Part shown: one piece after another, positions 19,572 to 28,162 of the stretch
Layout of the letters: every line of letters begins with the position of its first letter
Position numbering within the stretch: position 1 is the stretch's first letter
NCBI GenBank assembly: GCA_963843385.1
Contig: CAWJJY010000004.1
Coordinates: 124,001 to 188,000, forward strand
DNA: 64,000 nt
Reading direction: 5' to 3'
DNA from: CAVOHU01 sp963843385
GTDB taxonomy: Bacteria; Acidobacteriota; Vicinamibacteria; Vicinamibacterales; JAKQTR01
Translations under genes and position numbers: made by a program
Notes under the pieces: model-generated
The model's input: the letters and a program-made list of their open reading frames with translations, nothing else
What the model was told of the DNA's origin: nothing
Databases searched by the model: none

Positions 19572-20850
19572 TCAGGCCGTGACAGGCGCGCCCATCGCGA
19601 CGACCTGGACATCGAGAATGGCGGGTTTCGACTTGATGGCGCTGAGCACGGTGCCGGTCGGATCGCCCTCGATGTTGATCCGGGCCACGGCCGCCTCGGC
19701 ATTCGCGAAGATGATGTTCTCGGTTTCCTGCACGTTGATGCCCGCTTCGCGCAACAGGTCGAACACGTCCGCCAGCACGCCAGGCTTGTCCTGGTGCCGG
19801 ACGACCAGAACGTTGTTGGCGGGGGTCCTGCGCGCCAGGTTCACGACGTTCGGGAACCCGGCCGGTCTGCTTGTAGATCTGGACGATGCGGACCGTCTCG
19901 GCGGCGATGGCTTCCTGTGCCTGGTCGGTCGAGGCGCCAATGTGGTGCGTCCCGTAGACGTTCGGAAGGCTCATCAGGTCGTCCGCGAAATCCGCGGTCG
20001 GCGTCGCGGGTTCCTTCGCGTACACATCCAGCGCCACGCGGATGTTCTTTTCCTTCACGGCCACTTCCAGCGCCTTGTAGTCGACCACCTCGCCGCGCGC
20101 CGTGTTGACGAAGTAGGCGCCCTGCTTCATGCGGCTGAATACGTCCGCGTTGATCAGGCCGCGGGTCTTGTCGTTGAGCGCCACGTGCACGCTGAGAATG
20201 TCGCACCGCTCGGCGACCTCGGCCGGCGTATTCATCACCTCAACGTGCGGCTCGATCGGGTAGCCGGACGAGGGCCGGAGCTTGACCAGCAGCGGCAGGT
20301 CCACCGGGAGCCCGCTCCGATCGACCTCGACACCGATCTCGCTCCACACCGTGAGATTCATGCCGAAGGCCTGGGCGCGCTTGGCCATCTCCTGTCCGAT
20401 GCTGCCGAATCCCAGCAGTCCGAGCGTGCGCCCGTAGAGGCCCCGCGCCTTGGAGAACTCCTTCTTGTTCCACTTGCCGGCGCGCAGCTCGGCGACGTTG
20501 TCGGGGATGCGCCGATCGAGCGAGAGAATCAGACCGAACGCGAGTTCGGCGACGGCGATCGAGTTCCTGCCCGGGCAGTTCGACACGTAGATGCCCCGGC
20601 GCGACGCCGCGGCCATGTCGATCGTGTCGTAGCCCGCTCCCGCCCGGATGACCAGCGACAGGAAGCCGGCGGCAAGAATCGGCTCGGTCACCTTGGTGGA
20701 ACGGACCACCAGCACATCGGCCTTCGTCGAGGCGAGCGCCTCGGCGAGCGTCGCATCCTTCAGGTCCGGCTGGTACAGCACTTCGCAGTTGAGCTTCTGC
20801 AGCCCGTCGAGCCCGCTCTTCTCGAACTTGTCGGCAATCAAGACCTTCAT
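19572..20850 (-). CDS. serA: D-3-phosphoglycerate dehydrogenase with an apparent +1 frameshift
   Basis: The first step of serine synthesis: NAD-dependent oxidation of 3-phosphoglycerate. The main frame from ATG 20850 (GAGGAAACC ribosome site) gives the catalytic and NAD domains, with GLLGFGSIGQEMAKR, NTARGEVVDY and GTHHIGAST. It loses frame near 19862 (after IYKQTGR). The C-terminal ACT domain continues one base on, with FPNVVNLA, VVRHQDKPGVLADVFDLL and NVQETENIIFANAEA, ending at 19572. Removing one base near GGCCGGG restores a protein of about 425 residues. Both parts look fully constrained, so the shift is probably an artefact. A loop after the NAD motif (GLPVDLPLLVKLRPSSGYPIE) appears longer than usual. 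It forms an operon with serC; a DUF1015 gene lies upstream. Confidence 0.93.
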
Positions 20851-20869
20851 GGTTTCCTCATTTCTGCCC

Positions 20870-21056
20870 AGGGGCTGGAGGCCGGCGGCCGGGGGCTGGT
20901 GGCCGGATCCGCAACCCACGGCGACGCAGCTTCAACTCCTGGCGAACCCTTCGACCGACCGGCTCCGCGTGCCGTGAACGCGGCGCGATCGGGCGTCATC
21001 CGAAGTCCGGCTGGCGTGCGAGGCCTCCAGCCACCAGCCTCCAGCCTCCAGCCCCT
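20870..21056. repeat. Inverted heptamer-repeat element (GGCTGGA type) between DUF1015 gene and serA
   Basis: The left arm (20870-20906) contains AGGGGCTGGAGGCCGG and GGGGGCTGGTGGCCGG. The right arm (21021-21056) is CCTCCAGCCACCAG CCTCCAG CCTCCAG CCCCT. The outer 12 bases (AGGGGCTGGAGG / CCTCCAGCCCCT) pair perfectly. The spacer is about 114 bp. The right end overlaps the TAG stop of the DUF1015 gene. It lies inside what would otherwise be a DUF1015-serA-serC transcript. Confidence 0.68.
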
Positions 21057-22272
21057 AGATCGTGTGTATCAACAACGCGTCTCTCAGCTTCGGCTCGAAC
21101 CACGTGGACTTGGGCGGCATGATCTGCCCCCCGTCCGCGATGTCCATCAATTCGCCGACGGCCACCGGGAACAGCGAGAACGCCACCGCGAACTTGCCGC
21201 TGTTCACGAGGTGCTCGAGTTCGGATGTGCCGCGAATCCCGCCGACGAAATCCACCCGCTTGTCGGTCCGCACGTCGGCAATGCCCAGCACGGCATCGAG
21301 CAGGTGATCCTGCAGGATGCTGCAATCGAGGCGGCTGACGACGTCCGCGCCGCGCCGGCCGCTGAGGTCGAGCGTGTACCATGCGCCCTCGAGATACATC
21401 GCCGCCTCGCCGCGTTTCTGCGGGGATGCCGGGCCGCCTGTACGCACGGCGAATTTCGATGACACCTCCGCCAGGAACGACTCCGGAGTCTTCCCCGCAA
21501 GGTCCCTGACCACCCGGTTGTACGGGAGGATCTGCGTCTGGTTGTCCGGGAACGCCACGGCCAGGAACCAGTCTGCCTCAACCGCCCCATCCGATCCCTT
21601 GAGCGGCGAAACGGTCTTGCGCGCGCGAGCCGCGCTCGCCGCACGGTGGTGACCGTCGGCGATGTAGAGCGCAGGCAGCGTTGCGAACCCGCTCACCACG
21701 GCGTTCAGCTCGTCGCCGGTCACCTTCCACACCGTGTGGGCGATGCCATCCTGCGCGGTGAGGTCGTAGATCGGTGCCGTCCTCGCCACCCGGGCAGCCG
21801 CCGCGTCGATGGCTGTGGAGGCGCGGTAGGTGAGGAAGACAGGTCCCGTCTGCGCCCGCAACTCGGTGATGTGGCGCGTGCGGTCGTCCTCCTTGTCCCG
21901 CCGGGTGCGTTCGTGCTTCTTGATCAGGTTGTTGTCGTACTCGTCGACCGAGTAGCAGGAGGCAAGCCCCGTCTGCTGGTGCGATCCCATCTTCAGGCGG
22001 TAGAAGTACACCGCCGGCTCCGCCTCCTCGATCATGTTCGGCCGCAGCTTCGCGAACCGTTCCGCGGCCGTCTTGTAGACGATGTCGGCGTAGGGATTCG
22101 TGTCGGGCGGCAGGTCGATTTCAGCTCGCGAAACGTGCAGGAAACTCAGGTCGTTCCCGTGCGCCATGGCCCGGGCTTCGTCGGTGTTGACCACGTCGTA
22201 GGGCACCGCGGCAATGCGGGATACCAGGGAGGCTTCGGGCCTCAGGGCGCGAAACGCTCGAATCTTCGCCAT
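21055..22272 (-). CDS. DUF1015 family protein
   Basis: A 405-residue protein of the DUF1015 family (PF06245 type), of unproven function. The N-terminus AKIRAFRALRP, then VAAVPYDVV-like (IAAVPYDVVNT), is the family hallmark, and the central ALYIADGHHRAASAA (His208, His209, Arg210) is its most conserved motif. ATG 22272 is chosen because MAKIRAFRALRP is the usual start; a frame continuing to 22524 has no homology. Family members are often seen beside serA and serC, as here, which suggests a link to serine or phosphoserine metabolism. No serB is present in the window. The GHHR motif resembles the GxxR motifs of ParB/sulfiredoxin-fold enzymes, but this is only a visual similarity. Confidence 0.88.
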   Translation of the reverse strand: MAKIRAFRALRPEASLVSRIAAVPYDVVNTDEARAMAHGNDLSFLHVSRAEIDLPPDTNPYADIVYKTAAERFAKLRPNMIEEAEPAVYFYRLKMGSHQQTGLASCYSVDEYDNNLIKKHERTRRDKEDDRTRHITELRAQTGPVFLTYRASTAIDAAAARVARTAPIYDLTAQDGIAHTVWKVTGDELNAVVSGFATLPALYIADGHHRAASAARARKTVSPLKGSDGAVEADWFLAVAFPDNQTQILPYNRVVRDLAGKTPESFLAEVSSKFAVRTGGPASPQKRGEAAMYLEGAWYTLDLSGRRGADVVSRLDCSILQDHLLDAVLGIADVRTDKRVDFVGGIRGTSELEHLVNSGKFAVAFSLFPVAVGELMDIADGGQIMPPKSTWFEPKLRDALLIHTI

Positions 22273-22625
22273 GCATGAACTCGCGATCTGCAGCAGCGCG
22301 TCCCCAATCTGGTCGCGAAGCCGCCTGAGGGAAAAGTGGAGGGGCCGATAGCTGCCCCGCACCGATGGTGGATGGTCCGGTACCCGGCCGTCCGTCGATT
22401 GCGGGACCTGACGCGGTCCGGGGCCTCCGGATGACCCGGAAACCCACGGGAGTACGCTAGCTAAACCCGGGAGAGACGTCAAGCGGCGCCTCCCGGCGCC
22501 TCGAAGTGCGGGAGAGTCGCGCAACGGGGCACTCGCAGGACATAATCAGCGGCGCATGGCGCGTTCGGTTTCCCCCCGGATCTTGCCCGCGGGCCGGATG
22601 GTCGCGTTCAGACTCGAGGACTCGT
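22273..22625. other. Divergent intergenic region, DUF1015 gene / glmS-like gene
   Basis: About 353 bp. It contains a small hairpin GGCGCC-TCCC-GGCGCC at 22485-22500, and a CATAAT hexamer at 22541-22546, about 80 bp before the glmS-like start, without a clear -35. There is no sign of the glmS ribozyme. The open frames across it (one on each strand) have no family resemblance and are treated as chance. Confidence 0.45.
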
Positions 22626-24416
22626 ATGTGCGGAATCTTCGGCATCGTCGCGGGAGACGACCAGCCGCTGGGCGACATCATGCTCGGCGCGGCTCAACGG
22701 CTCTCCTATCGCGGATACGACTCGGTCGGCATGGTCACGCTCGATGAGGCGGGCCACGTCGATCTCCGCAAGGACGTCGGCAAGGTGGATCACGTCGCGC
22801 CGCGGCTCGGGTTTTCCGGCATGCGCGGCCGGCGCGGCATCGTGCAGCTGCGGTGGGCGACCTTCGGCGCGCCGTCGAAGGTCAACGCCCAGCCTCACCT
22901 CGACAGCGACGGCGACCTGGTCGGCGCGCACAACGGCAACGTCGTCAACAACGTCGAGCTCAGGCAGGCGTTCATCGCCGAGGGGATGACCGTGCGGTCG
23001 ACCAACGACGGCGAGTCCTGCGTGCACGCCGTCGAGCGGTACGTGAACCAGGGCGCCGGCATCATCGACGCCATCCGATCGGCGTACGACGTGCTCGAGG
23101 GTGACTACGCGTTCGTGATTGCCTCGATCCACGACGATCGCCTGTACGCGTTCAAGAAGGGGTCGGGCCTGGTGGTCGGGATCGCGGATGGATTCACGTG
23201 CTGTTCGTCCGACCTTCCGTCGCTGCTGCCGCTGACCAACCGCATTCTCCGGGTGCAGGATGGCGAGATCGTCGCCCTGTCGCCGGGCGGCGCCGAACTG
23301 TGGAGCGTGAAGGACGGTTCGCGCGTTCGGCGTGAGGCCGAGGTGTTCACCGAGGGCATGGAGGCAGCCGTCAAGGGAGGCTACCCGCACTTCATGCTGA
23401 AGGAAATCCACGAGCAGCCGCGGGTCGCCGGTGAAGTCCTGCGCCTGCTCGAGGCCTCGCCGCACGTCGCGTCCATGGTGGAGAACATGCGGGGGGCACG
23501 GCACCTGTACTACGTGGGGTGCGGCACCAGCTACCATGCGTGCGCAGTCGGAGCCGTCTGGGCCGGGCAACTCGCCGGACTGCCTGCCGTCCCGGTGCTG
23601 GCGCCGCAGTTCGTGGCTCAATACGGCCCGACGCTCGGCCCGGATGACGTGGCCCTCTTCGTCAGCCAGTCCGGCGAGACCAAGGACGTGCTCAACGCGC
23701 TCGACCTCGCCGAGGCGAGAGGGGCGGTGTGCCTCGGCCTCCTCAACGTCATCGGGTCGACGCTGGTCCACAGGAGCCGCTGCTACCTGCCGCTCGCCTG
23801 CGGGTACGAAATCAGCGTGCCCGCCACCAAGACGTTCCTCAACCAGTTGGTCGCATTCCTGTATCTCGCGCTGAAGCTCGGGGATCGACCGATCGACGAG
23901 ATTCGCCAGCTGCCGGACCTGCTGTCGCGGACGCTCGAGCAGGTCGAGCCCCAGGTCGACCGACTGGTGCCGGCTTTTCGAGATCGCACGGACCTCTACC
24001 AGTTGGGGTACGGAGTGACCTACGGGATTGCGCTCGAGGGCTCGCTGAAACTCAAGGAGATCACCTATGCGCACTGCGAGGGCATGTTGAGCACCGAGTT
24101 CAAGCACGGCCCCCTCAGCGCGGTCGACGAAGGCTACCCGGTGATCTTCGTCGTCGGGCCCGGAGACGTGCCCGTGCTGATCAGCGCCGTCAACGAGGTC
24201 ACCACGCGAGGCGGGCGCGCCATTGCGATTGCCCAGCCCGATGCCCGGTTCGAGGGTAACGTGCACGATCTGATCGCGTTGCCGGAAGCCAGTCCTCTCC
24301 TCATGCCGCTCATGGCAACGCTCCCGCTGCAGTTGCTCGCCTACAAGATGAGCGTCGCGCGCGGCCTCGACCCGGATTTCCCGAGAAACTTGAGCAAGAC
24401 GCTGACGGTGGACTAG
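22626..24416 (+). CDS. glmS: Glutamine-fructose-6-phosphate aminotransferase (divergent GlmS family)
   Basis: A 596-residue protein with an N-terminal glutaminase domain and two SIS domains. GlmS makes glucosamine-6-phosphate from glutamine and fructose-6-phosphate for cell-wall synthesis. MCGIFGIV supplies the Cys1 nucleophile; RLSYRGYDSVG, HNGNVVNN and NDGES are glutaminase elements. SIS motifs are YYVGCGTSYHA, FVSQSGETKDVLNAL and EGSLKLKEITYAHCEG...EFKHGPLS, and the C-terminal loop reads PRNLSKTLTVD. Two histidines conserved in most GlmS are changed: RWATHG is RWATFG and NAHPH is NAQPH. ATG 22626 must be the start because Cys has to follow Met. It converges with the M23 gene across the inverted heptamer element. 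It could be a paralogue with a different sugar substrate; no other glmS is in the window to compare. Confidence 0.82.
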   Translation: MCGIFGIVAGDDQPLGDIMLGAAQRLSYRGYDSVGMVTLDEAGHVDLRKDVGKVDHVAPRLGFSGMRGRRGIVQLRWATFGAPSKVNAQPHLDSDGDLVGAHNGNVVNNVELRQAFIAEGMTVRSTNDGESCVHAVERYVNQGAGIIDAIRSAYDVLEGDYAFVIASIHDDRLYAFKKGSGLVVGIADGFTCCSSDLPSLLPLTNRILRVQDGEIVALSPGGAELWSVKDGSRVRREAEVFTEGMEAAVKGGYPHFMLKEIHEQPRVAGEVLRLLEASPHVASMVENMRGARHLYYVGCGTSYHACAVGAVWAGQLAGLPAVPVLAPQFVAQYGPTLGPDDVALFVSQSGETKDVLNALDLAEARGAVCLGLLNVIGSTLVHRSRCYLPLACGYEISVPATKTFLNQLVAFLYLALKLGDRPIDEIRQLPDLLSRTLEQVEPQVDRLVPAFRDRTDLYQLGYGVTYGIALEGSLKLKEITYAHCEGMLSTEFKHGPLSAVDEGYPVIFVVGPGDVPVLISAVNEVTTRGGRAIAIAQPDARFEGNVHDLIALPEASPLLMPLMATLPLQLLAYKMSVARGLDPDFPRNLSKTLTVD

Positions 24417-24526
24417 GTAGGTTACAGGGTACAGGTTACAGGTTACAGGTTACAGGACAGCACGCAGATCGGAACGTCGGACCAGCGAGATCCCCTGTAA
24501 CCTATAATCGATAACCTGTAACCTAC
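24417..24526. repeat. Inverted heptamer-repeat element (GGTTACA type) between convergent genes
   Basis: The left arm (24417-24456) is GTAGGTTACAGG followed by GTACAGGTTACA and more GGTTACA heptamers. The right arm (24494-24526) is CCTGTAA CCTATAATCGATAA CCTGTAA CCTAC. The outer 12 bases GTAGGTTACAGG pair perfectly. The spacer is about 37 bp. It starts directly after the glmS stop, and its right end contains the TAG stop of the M23 gene. Lying between two convergent genes, it could serve both as a terminator. Confidence 0.72.
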
Positions 24527-25827
24527 TCAGTTCCCACCGGCAGGAGCGCTGCCAGCCGGTCGCGCTCGAGCTTGAACGCACCAAGAAGGCTGGCTGGAAC
24601 CGGCTCGCCGGGCGGCATGCGCCGGTGCTCGGTCAGCGGATTGATGTACACGCCGTTCTTCCTGAGGCGATAGTCGAGATGCGGGCCGGTTGAAAGGCCG
24701 GAGCTGCCGACCCGTCCGATCAGCTCACCCTGGCTGACGTGCTGGCCGACGCGGACCGCGATCGATGACAGGTGCAGGTACATGCTCTCGTAGCCGCTCG
24801 AGTGCCTGATGGCGACCATGCGCCCCGCCCCGCCGTTCATGCCTGCCATCACGACGACGCCGTTGGAGATCGCGCTGACCGAGGCTCCGACCGGCGCGGC
24901 GTAGTCCACTCCCAGGTGGGCCCGCCTGACGTTGAGAATGGGGTGGAGGCGGCTGTAGGAGAATCCAGATGTGACGCGTGGCTCGAACTTCAGCGGCGAT
25001 TTCAGGAAGAAGCGCCGCAGCGACCGCCCGTTGTCGTCGTAATAGCCGTACTTCCCGTCCGGCAGCTGGAATCGAAACGCGCGGAGCGTGCGGCCGTCGT
25101 TGTGGAACTCGGCGGCCTGGATCGCGCCGTAGGCCACCGTGCCGGTTTCGCGCGTGGTCTTGTCGACGGCCAGGCGAAACGCGTCGCCGGGCTGCAACTC
25201 GCTGTTGAAATCGATCTCCCCCGAAAACACCGCGGCCAGCTCGATTGAAAGCTCGTCGGTTTCGCCCGCCTGCTGCATCGCGGCGAACAGCGACGTCGTG
25301 TCCGCGTCGATGCTCCCCCTCAGCGCGGCGACGGCCTGCACCTTCTTGTACTCGACGAGTTCCGCCGACAGTTCTTCGGGCGCGGCCAGCGAGGCGGGCG
25401 CGAGCCTGAGATAGCGATCGTCGTCGATCTCGTACTCGAACCCTCGAAGCCCGCCATCGAAGGTCCGGATCAATTGATACGGCCGATCGGTCTTCAGCTT
25501 CCGGGGATCGAAGGCCTTCGAGATCAGGTCGAGTGTCGCCTGCACGCGATCGGCACGCAGCCCGTTCGACTTCAGCAGCACGGCAAGTGTCGCGTCGCGG
25601 GGGACCTTGCCCTGGACGAGCTCCGAGTCGGCCTTCAGGTTCCTGTCGGCTCCGGGATTGCTCTTCGGCGGCTCGCTCCCGTTCGCACAGGCGGTCAGGG
25701 CAAGCGCCGCCAGGGCCGCAGGAATCGCGGCGAGCGTGCGACGGCACGCGGCACGAATCCGCCCCGCGTTGACGCGCGGACCGTCAGGAACCGGTTTCAC
25801 AGGAGCACACAAGCCGCCGCAGGACAT
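24523..25827 (-). CDS. M23-family peptidase lipoprotein (murein hydrolase type)
   Basis: A 434-residue protein with a lipobox (ALTAC, about residue 47) after a long charged N-terminus, so it should be lipid-anchored in the cell envelope. Residues about 65-280 contain a LysM-like or YebA/MepM-type N-terminal domain (ELVQGKVPRDATLAVLLKSNG). The C-terminal M23 domain has the zinc motif HLGVDYAAP (HxxxD), YLHLSSI and STGPHLDYRLRKNG. The last motif is HLD where most members have HLH; an LDYR variant is familiar in other M23 lineages, so activity is still likely. Related enzymes cut peptide crosslinks in peptidoglycan. Its TAG stop lies inside the inverted heptamer element. The upstream ATG 25827 is kept because no better start precedes the hydrophobic segment. 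Confidence 0.87.
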   Translation of the reverse strand: MSCGGLCAPVKPVPDGPRVNAGRIRAACRRTLAAIPAALAALALTACANGSEPPKSNPGADRNLKADSELVQGKVPRDATLAVLLKSNGLRADRVQATLDLISKAFDPRKLKTDRPYQLIRTFDGGLRGFEYEIDDDRYLRLAPASLAAPEELSAELVEYKKVQAVAALRGSIDADTTSLFAAMQQAGETDELSIELAAVFSGEIDFNSELQPGDAFRLAVDKTTRETGTVAYGAIQAAEFHNDGRTLRAFRFQLPDGKYGYYDDNGRSLRRFFLKSPLKFEPRVTSGFSYSRLHPILNVRRAHLGVDYAAPVGASVSAISNGVVVMAGMNGGAGRMVAIRHSSGYESMYLHLSSIAVRVGQHVSQGELIGRVGSSGLSTGPHLDYRLRKNGVYINPLTEHRRMPPGEPVPASLLGAFKLERDRLAALLPVGTE

Positions 25828-25870
25828 TTCTCTCGGATTCCTCGCTCGGGCCGGCGGCGCTCTACCTCCG

Positions 25871-26434
25871 CTACTTCTTGCGCGCCGCCTGGGCGCGCTC
25901 GGTCGATGGCGGCACCAGGCCTTTCAGGCGCATGTAGGTGACCAGATTGCCGTACTGTTCGTTGTTGTGAGAGATGTTGGCAATCAGGGCGCGTGCACGC
26001 GGCACCTTGTTCTGGCCTGCCGTGACGAGCTCGAGCGCCTTCGCATCGGTCAGCGTGCTGTAGACGCCATCGCAGTACGCGAGCGCATCGGCCAATGCCT
26101 TGGAGATGTCAGCCTTGGTCGTCTTCGTGTTCTCGAAGTTCTCCTTGTTCGGATTCGGCTCGCCCTTCGCGTTCGCGCAATAGCTGAAATTGGAGTTGGC
26201 GACGTGCGCGAGAATCTGCCCGAAGGTCCGCACGTCCTTGGTCGCCTGGAACGCGAAGTCTGCCTCTGGCATCTTGTCAGCCGACTGCGTCAGGTTGAGC
26301 TTGATCGTGTTGTACATGCCGAACAGCGTCTGGCTCAACGGATCGGTCGGTCCAGCCTGGGCTGCGGCCGGCTGCGCGAGTGCCGGAGCGGCCACGAGGC
26401 ATGCGAGGACGGCGACGAAGAGGATGCGTTTCAT
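25871..26434 (-). CDS. Secreted DinB-family protein
   Basis: A 187-residue protein with a clean signal peptide (MKRILFVAVLACLVAAPALAQ) and a DinB/YfiT-like four-helix domain. Family features are LSQTLFGMYNTIKLNLTQSADKMPEADFAFQAT at the start, TFGQILAHVANSNFSYCA, and the late helix NISHNNEQYGNLVTYMRLKG, where the histidines would hold a metal ion. DinB proteins are mostly cytoplasmic thiol- or metal-dependent enzymes; exported versions are common in Acidobacteriota and have unknown roles. ATG 26434 is chosen as the start of the signal peptide; an in-frame start at 26467 adds 11 residues. It lies upstream of the M23 gene on the same strand, with 43 bp between. Confidence 0.85.
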   Translation of the reverse strand: MKRILFVAVLACLVAAPALAQPAAAQAGPTDPLSQTLFGMYNTIKLNLTQSADKMPEADFAFQATKDVRTFGQILAHVANSNFSYCANAKGEPNPNKENFENTKTTKADISKALADALAYCDGVYSTLTDAKALELVTAGQNKVPRARALIANISHNNEQYGNLVTYMRLKGLVPPSTERAQAARKK

Positions 26435-26563
26435 GGTCGGAACTCCTTGGTTCAGACGTCGCAACATGGGCGCCTGGTTGGAGGTTGAGCGCGAGTAAAC
26501 TTCAGCGGCCCGCCCGCAGCGGATCGGACAGATCGACGGATGTCTCGGTATCGTAGCACGCTG

Positions 26564-28162
26564 TCATCCACCGGCTCTTCCGTACCGACTGCCCCACTCG
26601 AGCAAGGCCTGCTGTCGCTCTACCGCGTCGGCGTGCTGGCCGAGCGTGTCAACCGGCCATCTGAGTCGAATCGTCCAATTGCGATCGTCGAACGTCGCCG
26701 GGACGTTGATGCGGTCGGTCCATCCGAACACGTCCTGGTACGGCAGGACGAGCAGATTAGAGCCTGACGCGTAGAGCACCTCTAGAATTGCGTCGCGCAG
26801 CGCCGGCGTGAACGCGCCGCCGGGCGCGATGCCCGCGCTGTCGAGGACGCGACCTAACGAGGGTATGTCCAGCACTGCGGCCCGATCCGCGGGGTCCAGC
26901 CCTTCCCACCACGTGGCGAGCGTCTCAGTGTCGTGTGTGCCGGTCGTCGCGACCGACCTCGACTTGTACTCCAGCGGATCGCGAAACGGCATGCCCGGCG
27001 TGTGCCAGTGACGCTCCCAGCGGAGCACCTTGTAACCCGGCAAGCCCATGCGTTCGAGTGCGGCCCTCACGAAGTCCGGGATGGTCCCCAGGTCCTCGGC
27101 GATGACGTCCAGCCCTGCTTCGACGATCCGGCGAAGCACCGTCTCGCCCTGCTGCGTCTGCTCGGGCTCATCGGCGGGGTCGAAGTGCCGCGGGCTTTCG
27201 TCGGCCGGAAATACCCACGTGCGGAACAGGCCCACGACATGATCGACGCGGAGGCCGTCATAGAGCTGGGCCGACCGCGCTGATCGCGCCCGGAACCACT
27301 CGTAGCCCGCCTCGCGCATGGCGCGCCAGTTGAACGGGGGCAATCCCCAGTTCTGGCCGGTCTCGCTGAAGGCGTCCGGAGGGGCACCCACGGTGCCGTC
27401 GAGCGTGAACAGGTCCTGGTTCGCCCAAGAGTCGGCGCTGTCGCTGGCCACGGTGAACGGCAGGTCGCCGAACAGCCTGACGCCGCGTGCCTCGAGGCGC
27501 GCGGCCTGCCATTGCCCGTGGGCCAGCCATTGGAGATACTCGCGATAGAGCACTTCCTGGCGAAGCTCGGATCGCGCGCGGCCGAGTGCGTGCGGCTCGC
27601 GATGCCGGACGCCGGGCTCCCAGCTCGTCCACGCAAGGCCGCCGGACACGTGGTGGACGGCGCGGTACAACGCGTAGTCAGCCAGCCACCACGCGTGCTC
27701 GGACTGGAACGTGCGAAATTGCGCGGCCCGATCGGACGCCCTCGCCCACTCCTGCTCGACGAACCGTTTGAAGCATTGCCGCAACACCCGGTCCTTCAGC
27801 ATCCGGACGCCCCAGAAGTCGATCGCAGGCGAGGCGCGCAGGTGCTGGAGCAAACCGGCCGCGGCGGACTCGAGCGCGTCGGCACCGCCCGCCGCCTCGA
27901 ACTCGGGGATGAGCGGGATGCTCAGGTACGTCGGGTCAATCGCCATCGCGCTGGCGACGGTGTACGGCGAGTTCTGGCCGGACGCCACCTCGTGCACCGG
28001 CAGGAGCTGCCAGACCCGAAGGCCTGCCTGCAGCATCCATCGAGCGACATCGGGGATGTCGCCGATCTCACCGATGCCCCAGCTGCGCGTGGATGGGCAG
28101 GCGGACAGCGGCAGGAGCAGGCCGGCCTGGCGGCCCTGCGGTGTCGCCTCGGCCAGGCTCAC
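26564..28162 (-). CDS. malQ: 4-alpha-glucanotransferase (amylomaltase)
   Basis: A 532-residue GH77 enzyme that transfers alpha-1,4-glucan segments in maltodextrin and glycogen metabolism, in the cytoplasm. Motifs are AGLLLPLSACPSTRSWGIGE, WQLLPVHE, NSPYTVASAMAIDPTYLS, YDGLRVDHVVGLFR with the nucleophile Asp307, VIAEDLGTIP with the acid/base Glu356, and TTGTHDTETLATWW with Asp411. Length is typical of the short bacterial form. Its ATG (28162) overlaps the stop codon of the upstream aminotransferase gene by 4 bp (ATGA), so the two are translationally coupled. No other glycogen genes are adjacent. Confidence 0.95.
   Translation of the reverse strand: MSLAEATPQGRQAGLLLPLSACPSTRSWGIGEIGDIPDVARWMLQAGLRVWQLLPVHEVASGQNSPYTVASAMAIDPTYLSIPLIPEFEAAGGADALESAAAGLLQHLRASPAIDFWGVRMLKDRVLRQCFKRFVEQEWARASDRAAQFRTFQSEHAWWLADYALYRAVHHVSGGLAWTSWEPGVRHREPHALGRARSELRQEVLYREYLQWLAHGQWQAARLEARGVRLFGDLPFTVASDSADSWANQDLFTLDGTVGAPPDAFSETGQNWGLPPFNWRAMREAGYEWFRARSARSAQLYDGLRVDHVVGLFRTWVFPADESPRHFDPADEPEQTQQGETVLRRIVEAGLDVIAEDLGTIPDFVRAALERMGLPGYKVLRWERHWHTPGMPFRDPLEYKSRSVATTGTHDTETLATWWEGLDPADRAAVLDIPSLGRVLDSAGIAPGGAFTPALRDAILEVLYASGSNLLVLPYQDVFGWTDRINVPATFDDRNWTIRLRWPVDTLGQHADAVERQQALLEWGSRYGRAGG

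Noticed and set aside
22273..22625. glmS ribozyme or riboswitch before the glmS-like gene
   Set aside because: No conserved ribozyme core could be traced, and such ribozymes are mainly a Firmicutes feature.
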